In this document: one piece after another, positions 53,898 to 62,794 of the stretch
Layout: the number at the start of each line of letters is the position of its first letter
Numbering within the stretch: position 1 is the stretch's first letter
Assembly: GCF_025822245.1 (NCBI RefSeq)
Contig: NZ_JACKTL010000019.1
Coordinates: forward strand, 121,842-185,841
Direction of reading: 5' to 3'
Origin: Mycolicibacterium hodleri
GTDB taxonomy: Bacteria > Actinomycetota > Actinomycetes > Mycobacteriales > Mycobacteriaceae
Length of the DNA stretch: 64,000 nucleotides
The notes under the pieces: model-generated
Seen by the model: only the letters and a program-made list of their open reading frames with translations
The model's database searches: none
What the model was told of the DNA's origin: nothing
Made by a program: the position numbers and the translations under genes

Positions 53898-55077
53898 GCC
53901 CCTGGACGCACTGCCGCTCTCCGAGGGGCGACGTCTCGCGGTGGTCGACGACGGCGCCGGTCTCGCCGCAATCCCTCAGGTGCGCGACGACGACGGACGG
54001 TGGCGCCGCGCGCAGCCCGGTGACGGCGTCGCGTCGGCCCTCCTCGAGGTCCTGGCCGCGGGATCGGTGACCCGCGAAGCCTTCTCGGTGCGATCCTGGA
54101 CGACGCGAACGGCCACCGGCGAGCGGTCGGTCGGCGTCGACCAGACCAACGAGTCGGTCATCGTCGGTGACGTCGCCGTGGTCAAGTGGGCGACTCACCT
54201 GCAGGAGGGTCCGCACCCCGCGCCGCGGCGGATCGAGGTGCTCCGCGCGGCCGGCTTCGCCGGCATGCCGACGCCGTGGGGCCTGCTGACCTGGCGAACG
54301 CCGACCGGCGCCGACACCGTGGTGGCCTACGTCGACGACTATCTGCCCGACGCGGTCGACGGCTGGACGTGGGCGGTCGACCTCGTGACCGCGGCTGTGC
54401 GCGATCGCGAGCCCGGTGCGTTCGCGGCCGCGGCAGCCGACGTGGGTACCGTCGTCGCCGACCTGCACGGCGCGCTGTCGGGCACCGCGACGGTCGCGTC
54501 GGGCGCCGACGCCGCGCGGTGGCGTGACGGCGCGGTCGAGACCCTCGACACCGCGGTCCGGCTCGGGCACCCCGGTGTGGTTGCCCGCCGCGCCGAGATC
54601 GAGGTGCTGCTGAGCGGGCTCGGCGGGTTGGCGGGCAGCCCGGTCGTCGACGGTCACGGCGACCTGCACGTCGGCCAAGTGCTCTGCAGCCGTGGCCGTT
54701 TCGTGGTCACCGACTTCGACGGCAACCCGGTGCTCACCGCACCGGAGCGGATGTTGTCGATCCCCGCGGTGGTCGACGTCGCCGGGATGACCCAGTCACT
54801 GGCACACGCCGCGATCGTCGCGGCGAAGTACGCCGCCCTGGACCCGGCGACCCTGGCCGTGGTGTCCGCCGCCGGGCGAACCGCGTTCCTAGAGGCCTAC
54901 ACCCGCCGGCTCCACGAGCTCGGACACGCGGACCTGTTCGACCCGACGCCGCTGCGCGCGTTTCGCGCGCAGCAGGTCCTTCGTGAGATCGTCTACGCCG
55001 CACGGCACCTCCCCCGATGGATGTACGTTCCCGACGCGGCGCTGCCCGCTCTCCTCGACGAAGGGACCCCCACGTGA
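53890..55077 (+). CDS. Aminoglycoside phosphotransferase-fold sugar kinase, glucosamine kinase/maltokinase-like
   Basis: A 395-residue kinase-like protein. An N-terminal cap like that of mycobacterial maltokinases (residues 1-90) precedes an APH-type kinase: SVIVGDVAVVKWATHLQEG holds the ATP lysine, the catalytic loop is VDGHGDLHVGQVL, and the metal-binding motif is TDFDGNPVL with PERMLSIPAVVDVAGM after it. The set resembles the actinobacterial glucosamine kinases, which also sit beside SIS-domain genes. Substrate is inferred, not proven; maltose is the alternative. The rare TTG start at 53890 overlaps the upstream stop (TTGACTGA), and the stop overlaps the next start (GTGA). Confidence 0.72.
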   Translation: MTEPLDALPLSEGRRLAVVDDGAGLAAIPQVRDDDGRWRRAQPGDGVASALLEVLAAGSVTREAFSVRSWTTRTATGERSVGVDQTNESVIVGDVAVVKWATHLQEGPHPAPRRIEVLRAAGFAGMPTPWGLLTWRTPTGADTVVAYVDDYLPDAVDGWTWAVDLVTAAVRDREPGAFAAAAADVGTVVADLHGALSGTATVASGADAARWRDGAVETLDTAVRLGHPGVVARRAEIEVLLSGLGGLAGSPVVDGHGDLHVGQVLCSRGRFVVTDFDGNPVLTAPERMLSIPAVVDVAGMTQSLAHAAIVAAKYAALDPATLAVVSAAGRTAFLEAYTRRLHELGHADLFDPTPLRAFRAQQVLREIVYAARHLPRWMYVPDAALPALLDEGTPT

Positions 55078-56045
55078 AGCCCGACGGATTCGCCGCCGAC
55101 CTCAGGCGCAAGCCCGACGTGCTCGGCCGCCTCGCCACGACGCTTGCGGCGGGCAACCCGTGGGCGGAGGTGGTACCTGCCGGCGTCGAGCGCGTGGTGC
55201 TGCTCGGCATGGGCTCTTCGGCGTACGCGGGTGGGGTCGCCGCCGCGCGGATGCGCGCCGCGGGGTTGACCGTCACCTCGGAGTTGGCTTCGTCAGCACT
55301 GCTTCCCGATTGGGGCGCAGGCACTCTCGTCGTCGCGACGTCGGCCAGCGGCGGCTCGGTCGAGACGCTCGACGCCCTCGACCGTCTGCCCGAGACCGCG
55401 TACACGATCGCCCTGACCAACACGGCGGGGTCGGCGATCACCGAACGCTGCCGCGACGTCGTCGAGCTGGCCGCCGAGACCGAGGTCGGCGGCGTGGCCT
55501 GCCGCAGCTACCAGCACACCCTGGCTCTGCTGCTGGCGCTGGAGTGCCACCTCACCGGTAAGGACACGGCCGCCCTCGCGGCGTCAGTGGCCGCCGCAGC
55601 CGACGGCTCCGCCCATCTCCTGGCCACCGAATCCGACTGGCGGCCGCAGGTTTCCGAGCTGTTGCTCGGCCCGACGGGCACGCACTTCGCCGCGCCCGCG
55701 CATCGCTTCTGCTCGGCCCAGCAGGCCGCGCTCATGCTCCGCGAGGGTCCGCGCCTGCCCGCGGTCGGGTGCGAGACCGGGGATTGGAGCCACGTCGACG
55801 TCTACCTGACCAAGACCACCGACTACCGGCTCGGGGTCTTCGCGGGCTCGGCGTGGGAGGCGCAGCTGGCGGAGTGGACCACTGCACGCGGCAGCACCGT
55901 CGTCGGCATCGGCGGCGACGTCTCTGGCGCGCGGTACCAGCTGCGGTATCCGGGCGACGCCGACGACGACGTCCGCCTGCTCACCGAGGTGCTGGTGGCC
56001 GAACTCGTCGCCGCCGGCGCGTGGGATGAGCCCTCCACGTCGTGA
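55074..56045 (+). CDS. SIS-domain sugar isomerase/deaminase-like protein
   Basis: A 323-residue protein with two SIS domains resembling the isomerase half of GlmS or AgaS: VVLLGMGSSAYAGGVAAARMRAAG and TLVVATSASGGSVETLDAL in the first, SEVGG-like AETEVGGVACRSYQHTLALLLALE between, and FAAPAHRFCSAQQAALMLREGPRLPA in the second. It lacks a glutaminase domain. A role in converting aminosugar phosphates, such as glucosamine-6-phosphate to fructose-6-phosphate, fits the kinase encoded just upstream with a 4-bp overlap; the order glycosyltransferase, kinase, SIS suggests salvage or building of an aminosugar glycoconjugate. Confidence 0.8.
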   Translation: MKPDGFAADLRRKPDVLGRLATTLAAGNPWAEVVPAGVERVVLLGMGSSAYAGGVAAARMRAAGLTVTSELASSALLPDWGAGTLVVATSASGGSVETLDALDRLPETAYTIALTNTAGSAITERCRDVVELAAETEVGGVACRSYQHTLALLLALECHLTGKDTAALAASVAAAADGSAHLLATESDWRPQVSELLLGPTGTHFAAPAHRFCSAQQAALMLREGPRLPAVGCETGDWSHVDVYLTKTTDYRLGVFAGSAWEAQLAEWTTARGSTVVGIGGDVSGARYQLRYPGDADDDVRLLTEVLVAELVAAGAWDEPSTS

Positions 56046-56121
56046 GCCGAGCCTTCGTGGACGGCCCGCCGCACTACCAGAATTCTCGCCGGCGTGCCTA
56101 AACCATCCACAGGCCGACCTC

Positions 56122-56153
56122 CCTGAAACCCCCTGTGTCACAGCAGTTTCAGG
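56122..56153. terminator. Nested palindrome between SIS and 13E12 genes
   Basis: CCTGAAAC (56122-56129) pairs with GTTTCAGG (56146-56153), and inside it CTGTG (56133-56137) pairs with CACAG (56139-56143). It lies 77 bp after the SIS stop and 39 bp before the HNH gene start. It may terminate the upstream operon or be an operator of the HNH gene; the inner CTGTG-T-CACAG is itself operator-like. Confidence 0.5.
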
Positions 56154-56179
56154 CCAAATTTCGTGTCGGTGGCTCGTAC

Positions 56180-56185
56180 TAGCGT
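56180..56185 (+). promoter_or_regulatory. Leaderless -10 hexamer of the 13E12-type gene
   Basis: TAGCGT (TANNNT) ends six bases before the ATG at 56192, and no ribosome site precedes that start; a leaderless mRNA is expected. Confidence 0.4.
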
Positions 56186-56191
56186 TCGAGT

Positions 56192-57544
56192 ATGAGTTCG
56201 GATCGGGTCACCGCGGCAGTTGCGGCGTACCAGGCTGCCGCGGCCGAACTCCTGGATCGGTCCTTCGAGGAGTTCACCCACCTCGAATTGGTGGAGTTGT
56301 TGGGTGAGCTGGAGACGGTGACCTGGCAGCTGCCGACGGTCGGGCATCGGGTGATCGCCCGGCTGCAATGCGAAGCCTCCCCGGTCGAGTTGGGCGCGAA
56401 GTCATTGGGGTCGGTGCTGACGCAGCGGTTGCGGATCTCGGGCAAGGAGGTCCGCCGCCGGCTGTCCGAGGCCGAGGATCTCGGGCCGCGGACCACGCTC
56501 AACGGGCAGCCGTTGACCCCGAAGCTGGCCCCCACCGCCACCGCGCAGCAGTCCGGGGCGATCGGACCCGAACACGTCACCGAGATTCGGTCGTTTCTGG
56601 ACAAGCTGCCGACGTGGGTGGACCCCGAGGTTCGGGAGCTCTCGGAGAAGACCCTGGTGGTCGTCGGGTCCGGCACCGGGCCTGAGGAACTCGGCAAGGT
56701 GGCCCAGCAGCTGGCCACCGCGATCGACCAGGACGGACCCGAACCCGACGACCGCGACCGGGCGCGGAAACGATCGTTGACGATCGGGCCGCAGCAGGCC
56801 GACGGGATGAGCCGCATCACCGGGCTGCTGGATCCCGAAGCCCGCGCGGTGATCGAACCGATCCTCGCGAAGTACGCCGCACCCGGGATGTGCAACCCGG
56901 CTGATCACGAACCCCGAATCTCGGGGACACCGTCGCAGGAGCAGATCGACGCCGATGACCGCAGCGTCGGGCAACGCACCCACGACGCGCTCATCGCCCT
57001 CGGCCGGTCGGTCCTGTCCTCCGGGGAACTCGGCCAGCAAAACGGCTTACCCGTAACCGTTATCGTCAGCACCACACTGCAAGACCTGGAAGCCGCCCGC
57101 GGCAGCGGTGTCACGGGCGGGGGCAGCCTGTTGCCGATGGCGGATCTGATTCGGATGGCCGCCCACGCGCATCATTACTTGGCGGTGTTCGACAAGCACA
57201 CCAACGAAGCCCTCTACCTCGGCCGCACTAAACGCCTCGCCTCGGCAGGACAGCGGATCGTGCTCCATGCGCGGGACCGTGGGTGCACCAAACCCGGCTG
57301 CACGGTGCCTGGGTACGGGGCTCAGGTGCACCACACCACCGGGTGGGCCAAGAACGGGCAGACAAACATCGACGACGTGGTCCTGGCCTGCGGAGCGGAC
57401 AACCGACTCGCCGAACACGGCTGGACCGTCCAACTCAGAGACGGCGTGGTGGAGTGGATCCCACCGCCGGAGCTCGACGTTGGGCAAGCCCGAATCAACT
57501 ACCTCCACCACCCCGAACTCCTGCTCACCAAATCGGAGTACTAG
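56192..57544 (+). CDS. 13E12-repeat family protein: DUF222 plus HNH endonuclease domain
   Basis: A 450-residue protein of the large mycobacterial 13E12/REP family. The DUF222 part spans about residues 30-330 (LGELETVTWQLPTVGHRVIARLQCEAS, SLGSVLTQRLRISGKEVRRRLSEAEDLG, GLLDPEARAVIEPILAKYAAPG); the C-terminal HNH motif is RDRGCTKPGCTVPGYGAQVHHTTGW with NIDDVVLACGADNRLAE, having the paired Cys-x-x-x-x-Cys and His-His. Function in vivo is unknown; in M. tuberculosis related copies serve as integration sites of phiRv prophages. Full length with no frameshift. Stop codon shares CTAG with the convergent ABC gene. Confidence 0.9.
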   Translation: MSSDRVTAAVAAYQAAAAELLDRSFEEFTHLELVELLGELETVTWQLPTVGHRVIARLQCEASPVELGAKSLGSVLTQRLRISGKEVRRRLSEAEDLGPRTTLNGQPLTPKLAPTATAQQSGAIGPEHVTEIRSFLDKLPTWVDPEVRELSEKTLVVVGSGTGPEELGKVAQQLATAIDQDGPEPDDRDRARKRSLTIGPQQADGMSRITGLLDPEARAVIEPILAKYAAPGMCNPADHEPRISGTPSQEQIDADDRSVGQRTHDALIALGRSVLSSGELGQQNGLPVTVIVSTTLQDLEAARGSGVTGGGSLLPMADLIRMAAHAHHYLAVFDKHTNEALYLGRTKRLASAGQRIVLHARDRGCTKPGCTVPGYGAQVHHTTGWAKNGQTNIDDVVLACGADNRLAEHGWTVQLRDGVVEWIPPPELDVGQARINYLHHPELLLTKSEY

Positions 57545-60500
57545 GCGGCGAGGTGACTCCACCGTGGCGCCAGCTCGGTCCACGGTCCGCTCGCCGCGAC
57601 CGCCCCGTCGACCAGCACCACGACCCGGTCCGCCCGGGCCAACGCCGCCCGCTTGGAGGTGGCACCGAGCACCGTGATTCCCCTGGCGCGCAGACTCGTC
57701 CACAGCTCGACCTCGGTGGCGGCGTCGAGTGCGCTGGAAACGTCGTCGGCCAGAAGGAGTTCCGGTTCGACCGCCAGCGCCCTGGCGAGCGCCAGCCGCT
57801 GCACCTGCCCGCCGGAGAGCCGAACCCCGCGGTGACCGACGACGGCGTCGACCCCGCCGGCCTCGGCGACGTTCGCTCCGAGCCGGGCGTCCTCCACGGC
57901 CCGCTCGACGTCGCGGTCGTGGTCGAGGCGCACGTTGTCGGCGAACGTGCCCGACAGCACCAGCGGCACCTGGGCGACGTGCGCGACCTGCCCCGGGCGC
58001 AGGAACGTCTGCGCGTCGGCGACGTCGACCCCGTTCCACTGGATCCGGCCGGTGTGGCCCACCAGCCCGCACAGCGTCGAGAGCAGGCTCGACTTTCCCG
58101 ATCCCACCTGTCCGAGCAACAGGACCAGCTCCCCCGCCGCGACGGTGAGGTGCACGCCCGTGACGCCGCGCGTGCCGTCGTCGTGCACGGCCGACACGTC
58201 GACCAGATCGAGGCGCTGCAACGGCGTTCGCGCCACCGGAGGCGGCAAGGGCGCCGTCCCGGCCAGCAGGTCGACGCCCGCGGGAGTGTCCATCAGGTCG
58301 GCACCGCCGGCCAGTCTGCTGGTCGCCTGCTGCCAGGCGCGGGTGCCCGGCGCGTCGGTGACGACCGCCCCGGCCACACTGCCGAAGTAGTCGAACCCGG
58401 CGACCGCGCCGGAGACGAGCAGAGCCGCCGCCAGATCCCACCCTCCGAGCAGGTAGACGATCCACGCCGCGACGACGCCGAGTTGCACCATCACGACGGG
58501 AACCCCGAGGAGGATCGACTGGATGCGGTGCTCGCGGACGGCCGCACCCACGCGGCCGCCGTCGACGCGGTCCAGGTGCGCGCGCACGTCGGCCGTCGCG
58601 GCGGCCAGTTTGACGGTCCGGACGCACTCCAGCACCGACACCAGCGACCGGCCGAAGTGGGCGCGGGTGGCCGACGCCGCGGCCGACGAGCGACCGGCGA
58701 CGGGCCGGCCGGCCACCGACGTCACGGCGGCGGCGACCATCACCAGCAGCAGGATGGCCCCGGCAACGGGCGTGCCGCTGAGGAAGGACGCGACGACCAC
58801 GATGACCAGGCCGCCGACCACGTCGTTCCACCGGTCCGCGTAGTGCAGGAAGCGGTCGCTGTCGAGCACGCGCGACACCACTTCACCTGGCGGCGTGCTG
58901 GCCAGCCGGTGCTGCCGCGTCTGCGCATCGAGCACCGTCATCCGGATGCGCAGCGAGCACGCCGACCACCACGGCAGGAACCGCCGCAGGGCCAGCGCCA
59001 GCACCAGCGGCTCGACGACGATGCTGAGTACGACGGCGACGGTGATCAGCGTGGGAGTCCTTCCCTCGCTGAGGCCTTGGACGAGGTGCCCCCACGCGAA
59101 CCCGCTGATGGCACCGGTCGCACCGACCAGCCCGGACAGCACGAACAGCGAGGCGCCCACCAGGCCCCAGGTGGGATGTGTGCGGACCATGCGGGCAATT
59201 CCCCGCGCCAGGCTTGGGCCGCCGTCGACGTCGGGAGGCTCGGGCGTGGCCCCGTGGCGGCGCGCCCCGCCGATGGCCGCGCCGTCGTCGGCGGACGGTG
59301 CCACGTCGTCGTCGACGCCGCTGGCCTCCAGCAGCCGCAGGAAGGGCCCGGGGCGAGCGGCGAGTTCCGTGCGCGGACCCTGGTCGACGACGCGGCCGTG
59401 GTCGAGCACCACGACGTGATCGGCGCGTGCCACGGTCGAAAGGCGGTGTGCGATCAGGATTCCGGTGCGGTTGGCCAGCAATCGGTCGGCGGCGCGGACC
59501 ACCCGCGCCTCGGTGAGCGGGTCCATCCGCGCGGTAGCCTCGTCGAGGACGACCACGCGCACCGCGCGGACGAGCAACCGGGCGAAGGCGACGAGCTGCT
59601 CCTCCCCCGCGGACAGCGTCGTCCCACCCGGGCCCAGGAGGGTGTCGACGCCGTCGGGCAGGCTGGCCACCCAATCGGTGAGTTCGAGTTCGGCCACCGC
59701 GTCGTGCACGCGCTGCCGCGGCAGGTCGGCGAACAGCGCGACGTTCTCGGCGAGGGTGCCGGCGAGGATCTCGGTTCGTTGCGTGACGACGCCGACCGAT
59801 GCCCGCAACCCCTGCACGTCGAGGTCGAGCACGTCGACTCCGCCGAGGAAGACCGCCCCACGAGCGGGGTCGACGGCGCGCGACACCAGCGACGCGAGAG
59901 TCGACTTGCCGGAACCGGTTCGGCCGACCAGGGCGCACGTCGTGCCCGCCGGGATCCGCAGGTCGACGTCGTGCAACACCGGTGGCCCGTCGGCGTAGGC
60001 AAAGCTCAGATTGCGCAGCTCGACGTCCACGGCGTCGGCCGAGAGGGCGCGCCCGCCAACGGGTTCGGACTCGGCGACGATCAACTGCCGAAGCCGGATG
60101 ACCGCACCCATTCCCGCCTGCAGTTCGGGCAGTTGACGCGCGAGTTGTGCGATCTCGCCGACCAGCGTGGCGCTGACCAGGAACAGCGTGATCAGTTGGG
60201 CGACGTCGAGGCCGCCGCCTGCGACCAGCGCGACACCGGCGATCACGACGCAGGCGAGCAACACGTGCAGCAGCCCGCCGGCGCGCAGGGTGATTCGCGA
60301 CTCGATCGCCACCACCGCGCGGAAGCACCGCTGGATGTTGGCCGACAATTCGGCGCACCGGCGCAGGACGAACGCTTGACCAAGGCTGGTGCGCAAGTCA
60401 TCTCGCGCGGCGATGCCCTCCTCCATGGCCGCGGCGTGGTCGGTCCAGGCGATCTCCTCGACGACCTTGCGCTGGCCGAGCTCGCGCAGCAGGGGCCGGA

Positions 60501-61086
60501 TCGCGAACGTGATCAGCGGGACCACGACGGGAAAGACGATCCAGGCGGGCCACCACGTCAGTCCGGCGACGATCCACATCGGCACCGCGGAGAAAACCGT
60601 GCGCATGGCCTCCCACACCTGCCTGCGCACCAGCGACCCGACCTCGTGGGTGTCGTCGTCGACGCGGTCGAGGATCTCGCCGACGGCCTGCTCGGACAGA
60701 CGTTCCAGCGGCTGGCTCAGCGCGGCGGTGAGCAGGTCGGCCCGCAGTCGGCCCTCGGCCCTGTCGGCGATGCGCGCCCAGACGGTGCGCCCCAGGGTGT
60801 CGAGCACGGCGGCACCCAACAGGCATGCCGCGAGCACCCACACCGTCGTCCACACGGGATTGGTCGCCAGCCAGCCGATGACGACGGTGCCCAGCGACTG
60901 CAGGACCGCTGCAACCATCATCGCCAGGAGCGCGACGGTGACGCCGGGGCTCTTCAGCCGTCGCCAACCCACGGAGCGGTCGAGGTCGTCGACGGTGCCC
61001 ACGGTCCGAGCGGCCGGGGAGGTGCCGAGCCGTGTCGTGGTGGTGGTCATCGCGTCGTGGACGGTACTCGTCGCCGGCCCCGCCAC
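57541..61086 (-). CDS. Fused ABC exporter (TMD-NBD-TMD-NBD) with one degenerate ATP site
   Basis: An 1181-residue full-length exporter with two six-helix domains and two ATPases. NBD1: Walker A GRTGSGKST near residue 388, signature degenerate as LSAGEEQ near 489, Walker B VVVLDEAT with catalytic Glu near 511, switch His in IAHRLST near 545. NBD2: Walker A GQVGSGKSS near 991, intact signature LSGGQVQR near 1088, Walker B LLLADDVSS with Asp instead of Glu near 1107, and no switch His (VLGATSKRAA). The pattern predicts one active and one inactive composite site, as in heterodimeric drug or lipid exporters. GTG 61086 has an AAAGGAGA ribosome site; ATG 61050 is a shorter alternative. Substrate unknown. 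Confidence 0.88.
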   Translation of the reverse strand: MAGPATSTVHDAMTTTTTRLGTSPAARTVGTVDDLDRSVGWRRLKSPGVTVALLAMMVAAVLQSLGTVVIGWLATNPVWTTVWVLAACLLGAAVLDTLGRTVWARIADRAEGRLRADLLTAALSQPLERLSEQAVGEILDRVDDDTHEVGSLVRRQVWEAMRTVFSAVPMWIVAGLTWWPAWIVFPVVVPLITFAIRPLLRELGQRKVVEEIAWTDHAAAMEEGIAARDDLRTSLGQAFVLRRCAELSANIQRCFRAVVAIESRITLRAGGLLHVLLACVVIAGVALVAGGGLDVAQLITLFLVSATLVGEIAQLARQLPELQAGMGAVIRLRQLIVAESEPVGGRALSADAVDVELRNLSFAYADGPPVLHDVDLRIPAGTTCALVGRTGSGKSTLASLVSRAVDPARGAVFLGGVDVLDLDVQGLRASVGVVTQRTEILAGTLAENVALFADLPRQRVHDAVAELELTDWVASLPDGVDTLLGPGGTTLSAGEEQLVAFARLLVRAVRVVVLDEATARMDPLTEARVVRAADRLLANRTGILIAHRLSTVARADHVVVLDHGRVVDQGPRTELAARPGPFLRLLEASGVDDDVAPSADDGAAIGGARRHGATPEPPDVDGGPSLARGIARMVRTHPTWGLVGASLFVLSGLVGATGAISGFAWGHLVQGLSEGRTPTLITVAVVLSIVVEPLVLALALRRFLPWWSACSLRIRMTVLDAQTRQHRLASTPPGEVVSRVLDSDRFLHYADRWNDVVGGLVIVVVASFLSGTPVAGAILLLVMVAAAVTSVAGRPVAGRSSAAASATRAHFGRSLVSVLECVRTVKLAAATADVRAHLDRVDGGRVGAAVREHRIQSILLGVPVVMVQLGVVAAWIVYLLGGWDLAAALLVSGAVAGFDYFGSVAGAVVTDAPGTRAWQQATSRLAGGADLMDTPAGVDLLAGTAPLPPPVARTPLQRLDLVDVSAVHDDGTRGVTGVHLTVAAGELVLLLGQVGSGKSSLLSTLCGLVGHTGRIQWNGVDVADAQTFLRPGQVAHVAQVPLVLSGTFADNVRLDHDRDVERAVEDARLGANVAEAGGVDAVVGHRGVRLSGGQVQRLALARALAVEPELLLADDVSSALDAATEVELWTSLRARGITVLGATSKRAALARADRVVVLVDGAVAASGPWTELAPRWSHLAA

Positions 61087-61129
61087 GCATCTCCTTTTGG
61101 CGGCCGGCCCACCCCCGACCGCCCAGGAC

Positions 61130-62275
61130 TTACGTGGTGACCTGCGGTGTGAGCAGGAACTTTTCGCCTGTCGCGCGCTTGAGGTAGGCGGTGAACGCCT
61201 CGGGCGCGAGCATGCCCGCCAGGGAAACCTCGCGATCGTAGGTACTGGCGAACGTCGTGGTGAGTTCGGCGGCCACCCGGGACCGCAACCGTCCGATCGT
61301 GTCGGCGCCGGCGTTCTGGAGGAACGGGGTCAGCAGCCACCCGCCGATTCCCCACGCCATGCCGAACTTCCGGTTCAGCGTCGTCGGTCCCGCGTCGAGG
61401 GCACCGTAGACGTAGACCTGCTTGTGCACGGTCGAGCCGTAGCGCGAATACCCGGCACCGGTCGCGTTGGCGGCGCGCTCCATGCCGTTGAGGATGTCGC
61501 CGGCGATGGTGCCGCCACCGATCGCGTCGAACGCCAGCGTGGCCGAGGTCGCGACCAGTGCCTCGAAGAGGTCGTCGGTGAACGTCGGCGACGACGAATC
61601 GCACACGTACACCGCGCCGATCGACCGCAGCAGCTCCTCCTGTTCGGGCTTGCGGACGACGTTCACCAGCGGAATCCCGTCCTCCAGGCAGATCTTCACC
61701 AGCATCTGGCCGAGGTTGGACGCCGCCGCCGTGTGAACCAGGGCCGAATGTCCTTCTCGCTCCATGGTTTCCACCATGCCGAGCGCCGTCAGCGGGTTGA
61801 CGAAGGACGACGCGCCGTCGCGAGCCGGCGTCCCGTCGGGAAGCACCAGGCACGCCGCGGCCTTCGCCACGCGGTACTGCGCGTACATGCCGCCGCCGGC
61901 GAGCCCCACCACCTTGCCGAGCAGCGCTCGGGCATCGGCCGACGAACCCGCCGCGACGACGGTGCCCGCCCCCTCGTTGCCCACGAGCAGCGAGTCGTCC
62001 AGGCGCGCCTTCAGCGCGTCGAGGGCCTCGGGGGCGATCGGGGCCGTCACGACCGGACGGTCGGGGGTGCCCCCGACCGTGGCGGCGCTCATGTCCGCGG
62101 AGGCGACGAGGAGGCCGATGTCGGACGGGTTGATCGGCGCGGCTTCCACGCGGACCAACACCTCGTCGTCGGCGGGGGTGGGGACGGGGACGTCGTGCAG
62201 CGAGAGTTCGAGCGTGCCCTGCGCCGTCACCAGCGATCGCAATTCCAGTGCGGTGTCCGGAAGCGTTTCGGTCAT
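61130..62275 (-). CDS. Zinc-binding dehydrogenase (MDR, quinone reductase-like)
   Basis: A 381-residue medium-chain reductase: APINPSDIGLLVASADMSA, NEGAGTVVAAGSSADARALLGKVVGLAGGGMYAQY, and a nucleotide fold in GHSALVHTAAASNLGQMLVKICLEDGIPLVNVVRKPEQ. The AASNLGQ replaces the usual GxGxxG, a mark of the enoyl-reductase/quinone-reductase-like branch that has lost zinc; indeed none of the catalytic zinc Cys is seen. FDAIGGGTIAGDILNGM follows. Substrate unknown. ATG after a GAGGCAG site; TAAGGT (minus strand, 62313-62318) is a possible -10. Confidence 0.83.
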   Translation of the reverse strand: MTETLPDTALELRSLVTAQGTLELSLHDVPVPTPADDEVLVRVEAAPINPSDIGLLVASADMSAATVGGTPDRPVVTAPIAPEALDALKARLDDSLLVGNEGAGTVVAAGSSADARALLGKVVGLAGGGMYAQYRVAKAAACLVLPDGTPARDGASSFVNPLTALGMVETMEREGHSALVHTAAASNLGQMLVKICLEDGIPLVNVVRKPEQEELLRSIGAVYVCDSSSPTFTDDLFEALVATSATLAFDAIGGGTIAGDILNGMERAANATGAGYSRYGSTVHKQVYVYGALDAGPTTLNRKFGMAWGIGGWLLTPFLQNAGADTIGRLRSRVAAELTTTFASTYDREVSLAGMLAPEAFTAYLKRATGEKFLLTPQVTT

Positions 62276-62341
62276 GGGTGCTGCCTCGTTCCTGTGGTGG
62301 GTCTGCCCTCCCACCTTAGGAACCGTGCCACGGGTTCTGCG

Positions 62342-62620
62342 TCAGCAGTCCAGTTCTCCCATCGACGCCGAGATGATGTCGAGAGCCGCGGCCACCGAGA
62401 TCCCCAGGTCGTTCGTCACCATGGGGATGGCGTCCGCGGTGGGCCGGCCGACGCCGACGTACCGGCACACCTTGTAGCCCTCGGTGCGCAGCTGCTGGGT
62501 GGTGAGGTACGCGAGCCGCGGCGACAGCTCATTCAGGTAGCCACTCTCGTCGGCGGTGGCCGTTGGCGCGGCCCCGATCGCCACGCCGACTGTGACCGCG
62601 ACTATCAGCACTAGCTTCAC
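62342..62620 (-). CDS. Small secreted DUF732-type protein
   Basis: A 92-residue protein with a signal peptide (KLVLIVAVTVGVAIGAAPTATA, cleavage near residue 23) and a short mature domain: YLNELSPRLAYLTTQQLRTEGYKVCRYVGVGRP with one Cys and ISASMGELDC with the C-terminal Cys. The pattern of QQLxxEGxxVC and a second Cys is that of mycobacterial DUF732 proteins, of unknown function. The GTG at 62620 has an excellent ACCAGGAGGTG ribosome site. It is separate from the DUF732 protein at 45424. Confidence 0.8.
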   Translation of the reverse strand: MKLVLIVAVTVGVAIGAAPTATADESGYLNELSPRLAYLTTQQLRTEGYKVCRYVGVGRPTADAIPMVTNDLGISVAAALDIISASMGELDC

Positions 62621-62742
62621 GGGACACCTCCTGGTCTCCGCCACCGTAATTCACCGGGGGTCTTTGCTGGCGGGTTTTCGGCGAAGAGGTGGAGCAGTTC
62701 GCTACGCGGCGGCGAGGGGCGGTCGACCATGCCGCCGGCGGA

Positions 62743-62778
62743 CCGGGATGGGGCGTCGATCGATTGCCACCATCCCGG
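62743..62778 (-). terminator. Hairpin downstream of qcrB
   Basis: CCGGGATGG (62743-62751) pairs perfectly with CCATCCCGG (62770-62778), with an additional GGC-GCC pairing inside. It begins 16 bases after the qcrB stop on the minus strand and is the likely end of the ctaE-qcrCAB transcript. Confidence 0.6.
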
Positions 62779-62794
62779 CCCACGGCGTGGTTGC

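Noticed and set aside
56178..56191. LexA (SOS) box before the 13E12-type gene
   Set aside because: Only one GTTCGA half-site is present; the mycobacterial LexA consensus needs a second inverted half.
57283..61140. 1285-codon open frame on the + strand
   Set aside because: It is the reverse-complement shadow of the ABC exporter: no recognisable domain, Arg/Gln/His-rich composition, and the minus strand shows complete ABC motifs.
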